Shown: positions 35,831 to 46,193 of the stretch, piece by piece
How positions within the stretch are numbered: position 1 is the stretch's first letter
Layout: each line of letters begins with the position of its first letter
Assembly: GCA_032988165.1 (NCBI GenBank)
Contig: JANTQF010000144.1
Coordinates: 1 to 64,000, forward strand
DNA length: 64,000 nucleotides
DNA from: Emmonsiellopsis sp. PD_33
Lineage: Eukaryota; Ascomycota; Eurotiomycetes; Onygenales; Ajellomycetaceae
Reading direction: 5' to 3'
Position numbers and translations under genes: made by a program
Notes under the pieces: model-generated
Seen by the model: only the letters and a program-made list of their open reading frames with translations
The model's database searches: none
Told to the model about the DNA's origin: nothing

Positions 35831-37225
35831 ATGATACCCCCCTGCGACCCATCCATCCTCACCACCAACCCGCAATTCAAAGCTCTCCACCAACAGCTCA
35901 CCACCGCCATCCTGAACCCGGATGCGTCGACGCGCGCCCACGATGCGGACCCGGGGAGGAGGGCGGTGCAGGCTGTGAGTTTTTTCTCTTTTCTTCAGCA
36001 TGCGTATTGTATACTTCATCAAGGAATGAAAAGTGTGTTTTGGGTTTTCAATTGACTGTGTGTGGCTGGTGCTGGCTGGGGGGATACTAGGATTTGAAGA
36101 AATATCTCATCCGCGCTGTCAAGGCGAGGATACTGAGGAGAGTTGTTGGGCAGCTGGCGCACGATGAGAGGGTTGATGATGAGGTCGGTATTATATCTTA
36201 CCGTCTCTCCAATTGGCACCTCACCCTACCTGTCTAGCACAAGAATTGCTCGTATCTAACAATCCACGATCCAAAACAGCTCCGACCCCTCCTCTCTATC
36301 ATCGCCCTATACCTCCAACAACAACCCGGAAGCATGGCAGATACCACAGACCTCCTCTCGCTTCTCACACCAGATCTAAACAAATTCCAATCCGCCATCC
36401 CCTCCCTCACACCAAACATAACCTCCATCCTCTCCGCAGACCTGGCGCATCTAAAATCCCTTGCCAACGCCGCTCCGCCCAATACCAATACAACCACCAT
36501 CAGCACGACTACATCCAACCCTACCTCAAAACCCCCCCGTAACCGCCTCCGCCCCCTCTCCCTCAAACCCACCTCCCCCACAACCTCCCTAACAACTACC
36601 CTCACCGCGCGCCTCCACACTCTGCGCGCCACACAATCCAGCGAACTCCCCGCGGCCCGGACGAAAATGACCAGCACCGCTGCCAGCGTGTTGGCAGCGC
36701 ATGCGCACGTGATGGAGAGGGGTGTGCATGTGCTTGAACGGACGAAACATGGGGGGTTAGCGAGGGCTGGGAGGGCGAGGGCGGAACAGTTGAGATGTGT
36801 TATTGAGGGGATTAGGGGGAAGGGGGTGTATGTATTCTATTTTCCTTCTATTTCTCCCCCCGTTACACCCTTTCTGGGGTGTCCGTGGGGAGTGTATTTT
36901 CCTGTGTATGGGTGGAATTATCCTAACGTGATTGTTTAGTATCATGCGCCACGAAATGCTCTCGGCAATCTACACGCCGGAAACGAAGGGTGCGCTGGCG
37001 CATTATCACGATCATTTGGATGAGACGAGACGGAGGCTGGAGGGGAGGAAGGAGGATGCGTTGGCGGAGTTGGAGAGGTATGAGCGGGCGGATTTGGGTG
37101 GGGATTTGGGTGGTGAGAGTGAAGATGGGAAAGCGGGGGCGATGGTAGAGATCGCGAGGAGATATGGCGCGTTGGTTAGGGAGGCTGAGGGGGTTCGCAT
37201 GGAGATCAGGCGGTTAGGGGGGTAG
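35831..37225 (+). CDS. Conserved fungal coiled-coil protein, unknown
   Basis: Four exons (35831-35974, 36091-36183, 36280-36827, 36940-37225) sum to 356 residues. The N-terminus MIPPCDPSILTTNPQFKALH is a motif I associate with a conserved fungal family. A helical segment DLKKYLIRAVKARILRRVVG follows. The middle is Thr/Pro-rich (TTTISTTTSNPTSKPP), and the C-terminal third is coiled coil (HYHDHLDETRRRLEGRKEDA, ARRYGALVREAEGVRMEIRR). It could be a spindle or augmin (HAUS4-like) type subunit, but I cannot show that from sequence. All introns have GT/AG ends and keep frame; the middle of exon 3 is GC-rich low-complexity DNA. Confidence 0.6.
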
Positions 37226-37933
37226 ATGGGGCGTTTTGAGAAGAGGAGATATGGGAGGGACTTCTTGCGAGAGGGCGGAGAAGTGCTGGTTTTGCCTTCT
37301 TTTTGGATATGCGAGAGCTCAGCTGGTTTTATTCTTTTTCTATTTTATTATACCCCCTTCGTGTTTTCTGCTGGCTACTGCGGTTGGTCGGGCTATTTTG
37401 TTTTTGGATGGTTCTTGAGTGTCGATTTAGACACGAACTTTGGATGTATTCATTATAGACAGTCAATTTTCAAATACCTACTAAAAGATGAATATACCCA
37501 ACTTGAAATGAGCAATCGAATGCATCGTGAAGCATAATCAACCATACCCCTGATACTGATACCACTGTCTCTCACCGCCTAACCCCCAAAGCGGCAGAAA
37601 AGCGGCATGTCTTGGCGCGGCAAAAACGGGGTTCGGGGGGAAATTTCTCGCGATGATTCATATTTTCTCCAACTTCAACTTTCCCAATCCCAGCCACCGA
37701 CAACTCCACATCACGAACGTGTTTTCACGAATAACGGCAGATAAATTTGTCCGGAATCTATTCTCTTGAAGAAGGGAGAGACCTAACCAGCAAAAAACGA
37801 GACCCGAGTCTAACCGGCGCGAATACTATCACAACGAGCTTTCTCCTTTACCCCGCATAGCCGTTAACTATCCTCGCACCGAACCCACCGATCCAAACGA
37901 AAAAAAGAAAGAAAAGAAAGAAAGAAAGAGAAA
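37226..37933. promoter_or_regulatory. Spacer upstream of DPH3
   Basis: This is a 708-bp spacer between two plus-strand genes. It ends in a purine run of GAAA units (about 37902-37932) directly before the DPH3 ATG. No gene was seen. Confidence 0.5.
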
Positions 37934-38278
37934 ATGGCCGACGAATCCCTCTCCATCTACGACGAGATCGAAATCGAAGACATGACCTTCGACCCGGAGC
38001 GACAGATCTACCACTACCCCTGTCCCTGCGGTGATCGGTTTGAGATCGCCATTTATGACCTGCGCGATGGCGAGGAGATCGCGGTTTGTCCGAGTTGTAG
38101 TTTGATGATTAGGGTTATTTTTGATCTGGTGAGTGCTTGACTGCCTGGTTTGAGATAAAAGAAAAAAAGTGGGGGGATTAAGTGAATCTGATGTACTAAT
38201 TCATGTGCTTTGTGATAGGATGACCTGCCAAAGGATGATGGGGAGCAGGGGATGCAGCCGGTGGCGGTGCAGGCTTAG
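37934..38278 (+). CDS. DPH3: Diphthamide biosynthesis protein 3 (CSL zinc finger)
   Basis: This is a small Zn/Fe-binding electron donor for the Dph1-Dph2 radical enzyme in diphthamide formation on eEF2; the same protein (Kti11) also serves Elongator-dependent tRNA modification. Two exons (37934-38128, 38219-38278) give 84 residues, the usual length. The four metal-binding cysteines lie in the CSL pattern: YPCPCGDRFEI and VCPSCSLMIRVIF. The start MADESLSIYDEIEIEDMTFD is typical. The intron lies after IFDL with donor GTGAGT, and exon 2 supplies the acidic tail DDLPKDDGEQGM. Confidence 0.95.
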
Positions 38279-39196
38279 GTTGAGAAGTGTAAGGGGGTAT
38301 ATGAAATATGCAAGCTGCCATCCAATCTGATCCGGTCAGCTGGAGGGGAGGAAGGAGGTTCGGCTACGGCACGGCTGGAAATAACATTTTTGGGGTTGGT
38401 TCTCTGATTGACTGAGGGTCCCGGAAACATCGAGTCGTTGGAGTGAGGGGTGAGGGACGACGAGGCGCAAACGAACGGATACGACGGATCCGCCCATCTT
38501 AAACCGTCACCCAGTTATGCCTGGAGGGGAAGTTGATGACTCCGGGAAAGCGGATTGACAACGAGGCTTGATGAGATCTCGGATCAACTGGACTAGGCTC
38601 GTGTTCATCGCTAAAGCTTTGGTATGGGCTAGACCCTTCCTTCTAAGCGAGCTGTGCTTGAGAAAGACCATGCAGGCCTAAGGATCAGGATCGTTGTGGT
38701 CACTATCTATTGAACTGCCCTATGGATGTGACATGTTGTCTGTCGGGCCACAGCGAGAGGAGTGTTAGCTGTACGGTGTATGAATTGGGAGTCCTGGATA
38801 TTCCGATGGGTTCGTGGTGGATATGGGGCGGAAATAGAGAGTTGAGACATAAAATTGCGCGTGGCAAGAGGCATCTCAAGAAGGAATGTTTATATATATT
38901 TTATTGCGTATATAGCTAGCGCTTTGTTTCTAGATATTTATTTCACGAAATGTAAGAAAGGATGCAGTTCTCGCTCCATATACACATAAATACAGCCCTG
39001 CCTTTAAAAAAAAGGTAATACCTAATACAACAACGAAAATGAAAACAAAACCAATCAATCGACAACTATAAACCCAGCTGCATACACCTCCCATGCCATG
39101 ATCAATCACCCCATAAACATCCATCTACCCATCACGCCTAAACCCAACCTACCACAAAAAAAAAAAAAAAACGCCATCCCCCAAACCCACCCACCC
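38279..39196. other. Convergent 3' spacer DPH3/frataxin
   Basis: This 918-bp region between convergent stop codons is AT-rich toward the frataxin side, with poly-A runs at 39006 and 39156. No coding frame was recognised. Confidence 0.5.
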
Positions 39197-40021
39197 TTAC
39201 TCCACATCCGCATAAAGATCATACCCCATCTCCAACCCAAGCTCCTTATTCAATAGGTCCGTCAAATTCGACCCGTCCCGCAAATAGATCCACTGGCCAT
39301 GGATAAACTCCCTCGTGCCCTCCTTCTCATCCATACGATCGCCCTGCACCACCCAGTCGTACCGCTTGGGCCCGGAGATGGGCGAACTGAGCCATATCTG
39401 TTTGTTGGGGGGTTGCTTGTTTAGGACGTAGACGCCCTTGTCCGGGACGGTTACGTTAAGGACGCCGGCCTGAATGAGGGGTGGGGGAGGTGGGTTAGTA
39501 ATTAAAAAGATAAATAGGGAATATGGAGCGGAAAGGGGGCATGAGGAAGATGATTTCGATCAATTTCCCCTGCCTTGCCTTGCAAAAACTCGGTCGAGGG
39601 GGAGTAAAAAAACACATACACTATACTCCGCCTCCAAATCTGCCCCGTTCTCCTCCTGCGCAGTCTCGACCTCGGACAACAATACGTTGAAATAATGTTC
39701 CGAGTATTCACGGTACTGCTCATCTGTCAATGGCGAGGGCTGGACGATATGTTTTGCGGCGCCCGCAACGAAGGCGGGCTCGGTATTGGGCGGGGCAGGG
39801 TCCGCGGAGTCGGGGGTGATTCCCTTGCGGAGGATTGGGGTGGTGTGTAGATTGCGGTAGTAGGATCTTGCGCGCTGAGATTGCGAGAGCGAGATAGGCG
39901 TTTGGGAGCGGAGGGTAGTGGTTAGGGCGGGGATGGCTGTCGAGATGAAGGGGGCGGTGGGTGGCTGTAGGGCGGCGCGGAGGAGGGAGGAGGCAGCCCG
40001 GGAGCTGGTGCGGGAGAGCAT
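39197..40021 (-). CDS. YFH1: Frataxin, mitochondrial
   Basis: This mitochondrial protein supports iron-sulfur cluster assembly on the Isu scaffold. Two exons (40021-39620, 39469-39197) give 224 residues. The first 75 residues are Arg/Ser-rich without acidic residues (MLSRTSSRAASSLLRAALQ), a mitochondrial presequence. The mature domain has the acidic first helix (YREYSEHYFNVLLSEVETAQ), then across the intron the sheet AGVLNVTVPDKGVYVLNKQP, followed by NKQIWLSSPISGPKRYDW and the final helix SNLTDLLNKELGLEM. The intron is 150 bp with donor GTATGTG after EAEYS. The gene is convergent with DPH3 and divergent from the 2H phosphoesterase gene. Confidence 0.95.
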
Positions 40022-40784
40022 TGTGGAGATGGTGAGGTGAGGTTGAGTGGGAGAAGAGAAGTTGTTTGTGTCCAGTCAGTTGTAGAGTGTGGGTGCACAG
40101 CAATTGACGGTGGAGGCGAGGTTGAAGACGATGTTGAAGGTGATGTCCGGGTAAGCTGAAGCTGGGAGGTTTTGATATTGCCAAATCAAGCTCCGGCGGG
40201 CGGTGCTTAGTCATGGCTTGGCGGTTCCCCCGCCGACTTCATCTCGACTTTTATATAGATCGACTGACAATTCTATGCCACATCACATCATATCACATCA
40301 TATCATAGATTTTATTTAGTATCTATAACAGATGTTCTTCTACTAATAAGTTATTGACCAAACCATCTTGTTTATCTTTCCTTCTCGTACTGGAACTAGC
40401 TCCCCAAAGCACAAATCGCTGCGGCGAAGCGGTTGCACATCGTATACGCAGAACCAGCTGTGGACCAGCCGGTCCCCGATGACTCAACCGAGGCCGAGTT
40501 GATTCAGGATCAACACTTTGGAATGTCTGCCTATTTACATCTCATTCATTTATACCTCGTAAGGGCCGTTCCCGCGACCTATACTCCTGAACCCCGCAGC
40601 AAGTCCTCCAATTTTGGCCACTCCTCCAACGACAAAAGGGGCTTTTAATATCCAAGATATCGGATAACCCTCTCCTCAAACCACCCCTCTTGGGCTCCCC
40701 ATGCCCATCTCCCGCTTCCCAGGAAGCCTCAAAAACACACACAGCATTTTCCCAAGCCATAACCCCACCATCCACTCCCGCACC
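40022..40784. promoter_or_regulatory. Divergent spacer frataxin/AKAP7-like
   Basis: This 763-bp region between two divergent starts contains a short CACATCATAT repeat near 40275-40305. It presumably holds both promoters. Upstream in-frame ATGs for the right-hand gene (40701) exist but give a non-conserved leader. Confidence 0.45.
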
Positions 40785-42029
40785 ATGTCATCCAGACCCA
40801 AACACAGCGGCCGCCCGCCCCCCAAAAACCAAAACCCCAACCCCAAACCCCGCCCAACCCACTTCCTCTGCCTCCCCCTAATAAACCCCACCTCAACCCC
40901 TCAACTCGTCTCCTCCCTGACAGAATTCAAACACTCCATCCCCCTCGTCCCCCCACCCGTCCCCGCCCATATCGCAGCCTCAGCACAACTCCCACACCAA
41001 CCCCTCTTCCCCTCCAGCGCAATCAGGCCCCCGGGCACCCTACACCTAACACTTGGCGTCATGCACCTGCCTACCCAGGAGCGGCTAGAGGAGGCATTGG
41101 GGTTTCTGAGCGGGCTGGATTTAAGGGGGATGCTGAGGGAGGCCGAGTTGCAGACGAGGAGGACGGAGGGGTATTCAGATCAGCTGGTGAATGAAGATGC
41201 AGATGCAGATGAAGATACGGATGATGCGCCGCCGGTGCCACTTTCTATCTCACTGAAGGGGCTGCATGCGCTGCCGAAAGCGCGGCAGGCGAGTATTCTC
41301 CATGCGCAGCCGGTTGATGAGACGGGCCGGTTGTATCCGTTCTGTGTGCGGGTGAGGCAGAGGTTTATCGAGGTGGGGCTCATGGAGTGTGAGACTGTTA
41401 GGGCGCCGCGGTCAGGAAATCAGGGGGGCGTGAGTATGGGATCGCGTGTGCGGGATGATAATAATGATGATGATGATGAAAATATTAATATCAATACTGC
41501 AAACAATGGCGGTGGGAATATATCACAACCACAATTTCCAACCTCAAAACCCGAGAGGGGAGCGGGAGTACCCCGCCCCCTCCTCCTCCACGCCACAATC
41601 GCAAACACGGTCTATCTCCCTCGCCGCAAGCAGCGGGGTGGCGGGCGCAAGGAGACTCTGAAATTCGATGCGAGAGAGTTGTTGGCTAGCTTTAATGGGT
41701 CTGAATATACGGCTACTAGTGCTGAGCTGAGCGGGAGCGGGAGCGAGGGGGAGGAGCAGGATGGGAAACAAAAGCGGGAACAGGTACAGAGCCAGACGAG
41801 GGATCCGTTTGTTTGGGCGAAGGATATACCGATTGATCGCATTTGTATTTGTGAGATGGGAGCGAAGCCGGTGGAGGATGATGGTAGGAAGGGGGGTTCT
41901 GTGTTGGGGGAGGCGTATCTTAGTGTTGGAGAGAGGAGGTTGGTTTTTGGGGGTGGTGGGGAGGTAGAAGGCGAACAGGAGAGTGGTGAGGGGGATGGAG
42001 GGGAGGATGGAGGGGTTAGGGTGGTGTAG
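40785..42029 (+). CDS. AKAP7-type 2H phosphoesterase domain protein
   Basis: This is a single-exon protein of 414 residues from MSSRPKHSGRPPP. It belongs to the AKAP7 nuclear-localisation/2H phosphoesterase family. The two catalytic H-x-T motifs are present: HLTLGVMHL (first) and LLHATIANTVY (second), each within a hydrophobic strand. Family blocks THFLCLPLINP at the start and ISLKGLHALPKARQASILHA between the motifs support this. Two long disordered insertions, an Asp-rich run and an Asn/Asp-rich run, separate the blocks, which is common in filamentous fungi. Substrates are unknown; related enzymes cleave 2',5'- or cyclic nucleotide bonds. The gene is convergent with SEC6. Confidence 0.8.
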   Translation: MSSRPKHSGRPPPKNQNPNPKPRPTHFLCLPLINPTSTPQLVSSLTEFKHSIPLVPPPVPAHIAASAQLPHQPLFPSSAIRPPGTLHLTLGVMHLPTQERLEEALGFLSGLDLRGMLREAELQTRRTEGYSDQLVNEDADADEDTDDAPPVPLSISLKGLHALPKARQASILHAQPVDETGRLYPFCVRVRQRFIEVGLMECETVRAPRSGNQGGVSMGSRVRDDNNDDDDENININTANNGGGNISQPQFPTSKPERGAGVPRPLLLHATIANTVYLPRRKQRGGGRKETLKFDARELLASFNGSEYTATSAELSGSGSEGEEQDGKQKREQVQSQTRDPFVWAKDIPIDRICICEMGAKPVEDDGRKGGSVLGEAYLSVGERRLVFGGGGEVEGEQESGEGDGGEDGGVRVV

Positions 42030-42349
42030 GGGAGATTTTGGCCACATTTTTCCGGAGTAGGAGGAAAAGAAATGTGCTGGATAAAATGACATTTATCGGA
42101 AATATATATAGCGAATTGTTTAAAGAAGAAAATAAATACCAAAACCATTCGTACCTCGTGAGAAACGCCCAAAGCACCTGTCCCAAATCCGCTTGGTATA
42201 CCAATATCAGAACAAGCAAAATATGCAACATGACAAAAAAAAAAGGCCAATGTTTTACGGAACAACGCTAATAGACCACCGCTTGGTCTGCCGGAACGAA
42301 CAGACAGGGCGTGTAAATGTACAAAATATGTACATCCCCGCGCGATTAT
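42030..42349. other. Convergent 3' spacer
   Basis: This is 320 bp between the convergent stop codons of the 2H phosphoesterase gene and SEC6. It is AT-rich, with nothing further recognised. Confidence 0.5.
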
Positions 42350-45286
42350 TCACCGCACCCTACTCATTATCGTCTCCACCCCGCGCTCAACATACAACTC
42401 CGCCGCCTTAGCCTTGACCGCACTAACCATCGACCTCTCAAAATCATCCCGACACCTCAGTACCGCCTCAACCCACGAAAGCTGCAAATCCCAATACTCC
42501 GTCTTGAACGCCTCATAGACAGCCACCACACCCGCTCCCTTGTCTGCCTCAAGCAGTCTCACCAACCAGTCAACAAGGCGCCAGCGGTCCTTGATCGTGG
42601 CCGCGAACGCGTCAGGGAACTTTTGGAAAAAGGCAAAGACGGTCAATATGTCGTCTTTGAATTTATCTGTAAAAGGGTCCTGGCGACGGAACTTGGCGCC
42701 CTTATTGCGTATCGCGGATAGGTAGCGGACGAGTAGTTCGTCCGAGAGCTCCTCGACGAGGATGTCGATTAGGCTTGGATGCAGCACGGCGCTGTAGTCG
42801 GCCATGTAGTCGTCAAAGGTGGAGGTCATGCGCTTGATGGCGAACTCGCCGTACCATTTTTGCGTGAAGAAGTCGGGCAGCGTGGTGCGGAAGTCGATGC
42901 TGAAGATTAGATCGATGAATAAGGTGATACAATGTGTACTGAGATCGACGTAGCCATCGCGAAGACTATCGAGTTCCATGGTCGCGCGGGATGCCATGTA
43001 CTTGGGCGTAACGAGGGGTTCGAAGTCGCGACGGAAGCGGGTGAGGTAGCCCAGTTGGCCGGAGGCGTCGTTGTCATCGATGCAGGCGATTTGGTCGTTG
43101 GCAACGGCGATGAGCCAGTCCTGGAGCTGTTGGAGGCCTTCGGAGTGTTCTGCGGAGGGGGATTTGTATTTGGCGCATTCATCGTCGAGTACGGCCTGGT
43201 AGGTAGATTGGCGGGTTTTAAGGGCGCGGAACATGGCGTCTATGACGCCCTCAGTTACATCGGTGCGTTCAGAGGCGCCGGCCGCCATGATTTGTTCGTG
43301 GATCATGCGCCACATGTCTCCGAGAGTCTTGGTGCGGAAGTAACCGTCTGCGGTTGTATCCAAGGAGTCTGCGTCCCGTTCGAGGAAGGCCTTTTTATCC
43401 GTCGCGAACATCCGGTCCATCCATTCGTCCAGCGCCTTGATGATGAGGTTTCGCCAATCCCGAACAAGCTCTCCTTCTCGGTCATCAAGGACGTTGGGGA
43501 CGAGATCAGATTGTTTCCAGCCCAGCTTCGCCATTTTCTTGTAATATTTTTCAGTCCAATGAATAATGGCGAGCATGTTAGCCGCCGGAAGCTCGGGGTC
43601 ATTAATAAACTCAATAAGCCAGTCGTGCATCATTCTATGGTAAGTGTTCGTGTAGACTTTGTATATCTTCCATTTCTTCGGCATCAAAGCCTGCATACCC
43701 TGCTTCACCGTAAATAGATCGTTGAAAAACCACTTGAAGCTTTTCTCCAGTTTATCCGGGTCATCAAGAAAAGCCTCCTTGGACGCCTCGAATTGCCCCT
43801 GGGCGTAGAGCTCAATGCTTTTGAGAAAGTTCTCTTTATAACCCCTGACAGTCTTTGGTCCAAGATTCATAGATTTAAACCGGCTAGCCAGAGCCTTGTG
43901 GTCCTTTTGCGCCTCTTGCAAAGCCCGCACTTTCGCATCGTTTTTCTCCTCGTTCATAATAACCACGGCCAGCCGAACAACCATGCTCCGGTTATCCGAC
44001 TGCACCAGCGGGATGAGGTTCATAATTGCCGTTCCGAGATGGTCATCAAACCACTCGACGACAGAATCCAAGCCCTTAAACCACTCGATCAACGTATTCT
44101 CACTGCTCCTATCGTCCGCCTTGCGAATCTGATCCATAGCCTCGTCCCGGAAATCCCGTAACCGTGTAATGGCCATATGAGCACTGAGCATATTGGGCTG
44201 ATTTTCCAAATCCTCATCGTCCTCCCTCAACAGCTTTTCAACTTCAGCCAACTCGGTATGAAAACTCTCCAACCCCTTCTTCATCATCATCGTCGCCTCG
44301 AAATTCCTTTGTATCCGCGCCAGCTTATCGATTTGCGAAAAGTCGCCCACCGTGGTCTGTGATTCTGCACATAGTTTATCAATGCCTTGAAGCTCGTCTC
44401 TAGTTTTCAAAACATGCCGTTGCCCCTCCGTTAGCTGGCCTATACTCCGCTGCACCGTTTCGAGTTGGTCTCGTAGTCCCTCTCGGAGCTGGGCATCCAC
44501 GGCGGCCTTCTTTCTGGAATATTCAGCCTTCAATGCGGAGATTTTATCTAGATCTTCAGGGTGGCGGAGGAGATCTTCTAGCCGGGGCATAGCCACCCCT
44601 CCATCCATGTCGGCACCGTCGGCCATTGTCTTGGGTTTTGAAGGCGCCATGGGCGGAGGTTTGGGAGGGTTAAGGATGGTCTGACCCGCGGGGGATTCGC
44701 TAGGTGCTTCCCGCTGCCCTCGTGTGGGGATAGATTTGGGAGTTGGCAAGATTATAGGACCCGCCCTCGAAGTAGACTTGGTATCTGTATGGAACGGCGC
44801 ATTCGCAAAGGCAAACACAGAGGACACGAAGCTTGAGCCTGGGACCTCCGCTACGGAGGGGGGTTGAAAATCGGGGCTCGGTCGGCGAGTCGCAGTCGCA
44901 ATGGATGCGAGCTTGGATAGGGTAGACTTGGAGAGAGACGGTCGTGGGTTCTGGGCCCGCGGTGTAGTGGCAGAGGCGGATGTATCAGGGGCTAGGTGGT
45001 GAGTTTCGGAACCAATTGACGCAGTTTCGGGGGATATCTTTTCATTTTCCGCATTGGCCGCCCGCAACGAAGCTTGCTCAATCCTCGTCTCCGGAGTCTG
45101 CAATTGCCCACTGGTCTTTGCACTGGGCCTGGCTGGCGCAATTCTCGATGTCGTCTCCTGGCGGCGGCTGCGATGTTCGATGGCGGCGGCCCGCTGCGCC
45201 ACAGTCAGCGTGGCGCTGGGCCGGAATAACCTGCCTGATTCGGATGCACCAGCCACACCCAGCTGCGCGTTTTGGTGCGCCGGCAT
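42350..45286 (-). CDS. SEC6: Exocyst complex component SEC6
   Basis: This is a subunit of the exocyst, which tethers secretory vesicles to the plasma membrane at sites of polarized growth. The single-exon frame is 978 residues, longer than the usual 750-odd. Sec6 homology begins near PRLEDLLRHPEDLDKISALK and includes FNDLFTVKQGMQALMPKKWK, TYHRMMHDWLIEFINDPELP, HWTEKYYKKMAKLGW and PDFFTQKWYGEFAIKRMTST. The first 220 residues are Ser/Thr/Pro/Ala-rich and look disordered. Methionines at 44650 and 44626 just before the conserved part are alternative starts that would give a normal-length protein. It is divergent from MRPL33. An overlapping open frame on the same strand (45078-45770) is a shadow. 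Confidence 0.9.
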   Translation of the reverse strand: MPAHQNAQLGVAGASESGRLFRPSATLTVAQRAAAIEHRSRRQETTSRIAPARPSAKTSGQLQTPETRIEQASLRAANAENEKISPETASIGSETHHLAPDTSASATTPRAQNPRPSLSKSTLSKLASIATATRRPSPDFQPPSVAEVPGSSFVSSVFAFANAPFHTDTKSTSRAGPIILPTPKSIPTRGQREAPSESPAGQTILNPPKPPPMAPSKPKTMADGADMDGGVAMPRLEDLLRHPEDLDKISALKAEYSRKKAAVDAQLREGLRDQLETVQRSIGQLTEGQRHVLKTRDELQGIDKLCAESQTTVGDFSQIDKLARIQRNFEATMMMKKGLESFHTELAEVEKLLREDDEDLENQPNMLSAHMAITRLRDFRDEAMDQIRKADDRSSENTLIEWFKGLDSVVEWFDDHLGTAIMNLIPLVQSDNRSMVVRLAVVIMNEEKNDAKVRALQEAQKDHKALASRFKSMNLGPKTVRGYKENFLKSIELYAQGQFEASKEAFLDDPDKLEKSFKWFFNDLFTVKQGMQALMPKKWKIYKVYTNTYHRMMHDWLIEFINDPELPAANMLAIIHWTEKYYKKMAKLGWKQSDLVPNVLDDREGELVRDWRNLIIKALDEWMDRMFATDKKAFLERDADSLDTTADGYFRTKTLGDMWRMIHEQIMAAGASERTDVTEGVIDAMFRALKTRQSTYQAVLDDECAKYKSPSAEHSEGLQQLQDWLIAVANDQIACIDDNDASGQLGYLTRFRRDFEPLVTPKYMASRATMELDSLRDGYVDLSTHCITLFIDLIFSIDFRTTLPDFFTQKWYGEFAIKRMTSTFDDYMADYSAVLHPSLIDILVEELSDELLVRYLSAIRNKGAKFRRQDPFTDKFKDDILTVFAFFQKFPDAFAATIKDRWRLVDWLVRLLEADKGAGVVAVYEAFKTEYWDLQLSWVEAVLRCRDDFERSMVSAVKAKAAELYVERGVETIMSRVR

Positions 45287-45908
45287 TGGCGTCGGGAAAA
45301 GGATTCTCCGCGCTGATTTTGGGGATATTTCTCACAGCGGAGTTGAAGATAGACTGAACACCCGACGACCGGAGCCCCGAATTGAACAGAAAATACCGCC
45401 TCAGAAACGCCAATTGAGCACAGGAAGCCCGGTTATTGGCGATCGAGACACGACCTCCCTCCCGCGCTTTGTGTTGAAGGAATACGGCTTGGGCGGACTT
45501 TTCCCAGCGCAACAGAGTCGGAAGTGAATAGCAGCAAACCGACGGACCAGGAACGGCAATTGTGTGAACCCAGTGGGCAGCAGATATTGAAACTTCCCAC
45601 GGAGATAGAGGGAAGACAAGCGGAATCTGTGCAACGAGCGAGCCGGACAAGCTACGGAGCGCAGTCGACTTAACGAACCCAACGGAGCTTCTCGCTACCT
45701 TTTTTTGACATTCGAAGAAACCGAGTCGCGGACGCGCATACTGTCTGTGTATCCAAGAAAGGAGACACAAGAAAGCCAGCCAGATTCACCTCTCCGGAAA
45801 ACTCCCCCCGTTGCTACGTAGAGCGTCCCGGACAACCAACCACCCAACCCACCCAGTAACACACACCACCTACCTCCCACACACCCCGCCAAATAAACCC
45901 ACAACACA
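45287..45908. promoter_or_regulatory. Divergent spacer SEC6/MRPL33
   Basis: This is 622 bp between divergent start codons and should hold both promoters. C-rich DNA with CCACC/CCAACC steps lies just upstream of the MRPL33 ATG. No other gene was seen. Confidence 0.5.
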
Positions 45909-46193
45909 ATGACCTACTTCCGCATAACCCTCATCCGCTCCGCCATCGGCCTGCCCAAGCGCAGCACAGGCGTCCTCATGGCGCTGGGCCTGAAGAAGCG
46001 AATGGCCACAGTCTTCTACCCCGTCACGCCCGACGTGGCCGGTCAGATTATGAAAGTCAAGGAGCTCGTGTCGGTGCGGGAGGTTGAGCGGCCGCTGACG
46101 AAGCAGCAGGTGCATTTGGAGCGGAAGCCGGATCCGGGGTATTATGTTGAGAGGAGGGCGGAGGAGGTGTTTAAGATGAAGACGGAGGCGTGA
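45909..46193 (+). CDS. MRPL33: Mitochondrial large-subunit ribosomal protein uL30m
   Basis: This is a 94-residue single-exon protein of the L30p/L7e family in the mitochondrial 54S subunit. The bacterial L30 core is clear: YFRITLIRSAIGLPKRSTGV, then LMALGLKKRMATVFYPVTPD and IMKVKELVSVREV. The C-terminal extension after the core is short and basic/acidic mixed. It starts with the first ATG, and there is no separate cleavable presequence, as in yeast Mrpl33. Confidence 0.93.
   Translation: MTYFRITLIRSAIGLPKRSTGVLMALGLKKRMATVFYPVTPDVAGQIMKVKELVSVREVERPLTKQQVHLERKPDPGYYVERRAEEVFKMKTEA

Noticed and set aside
45078..45770. 230-codon minus-strand open frame
   Set aside because: It overlaps the SEC6 N-terminus in another frame and covers the SEC6/MRPL33 promoter; composition is not protein-like.
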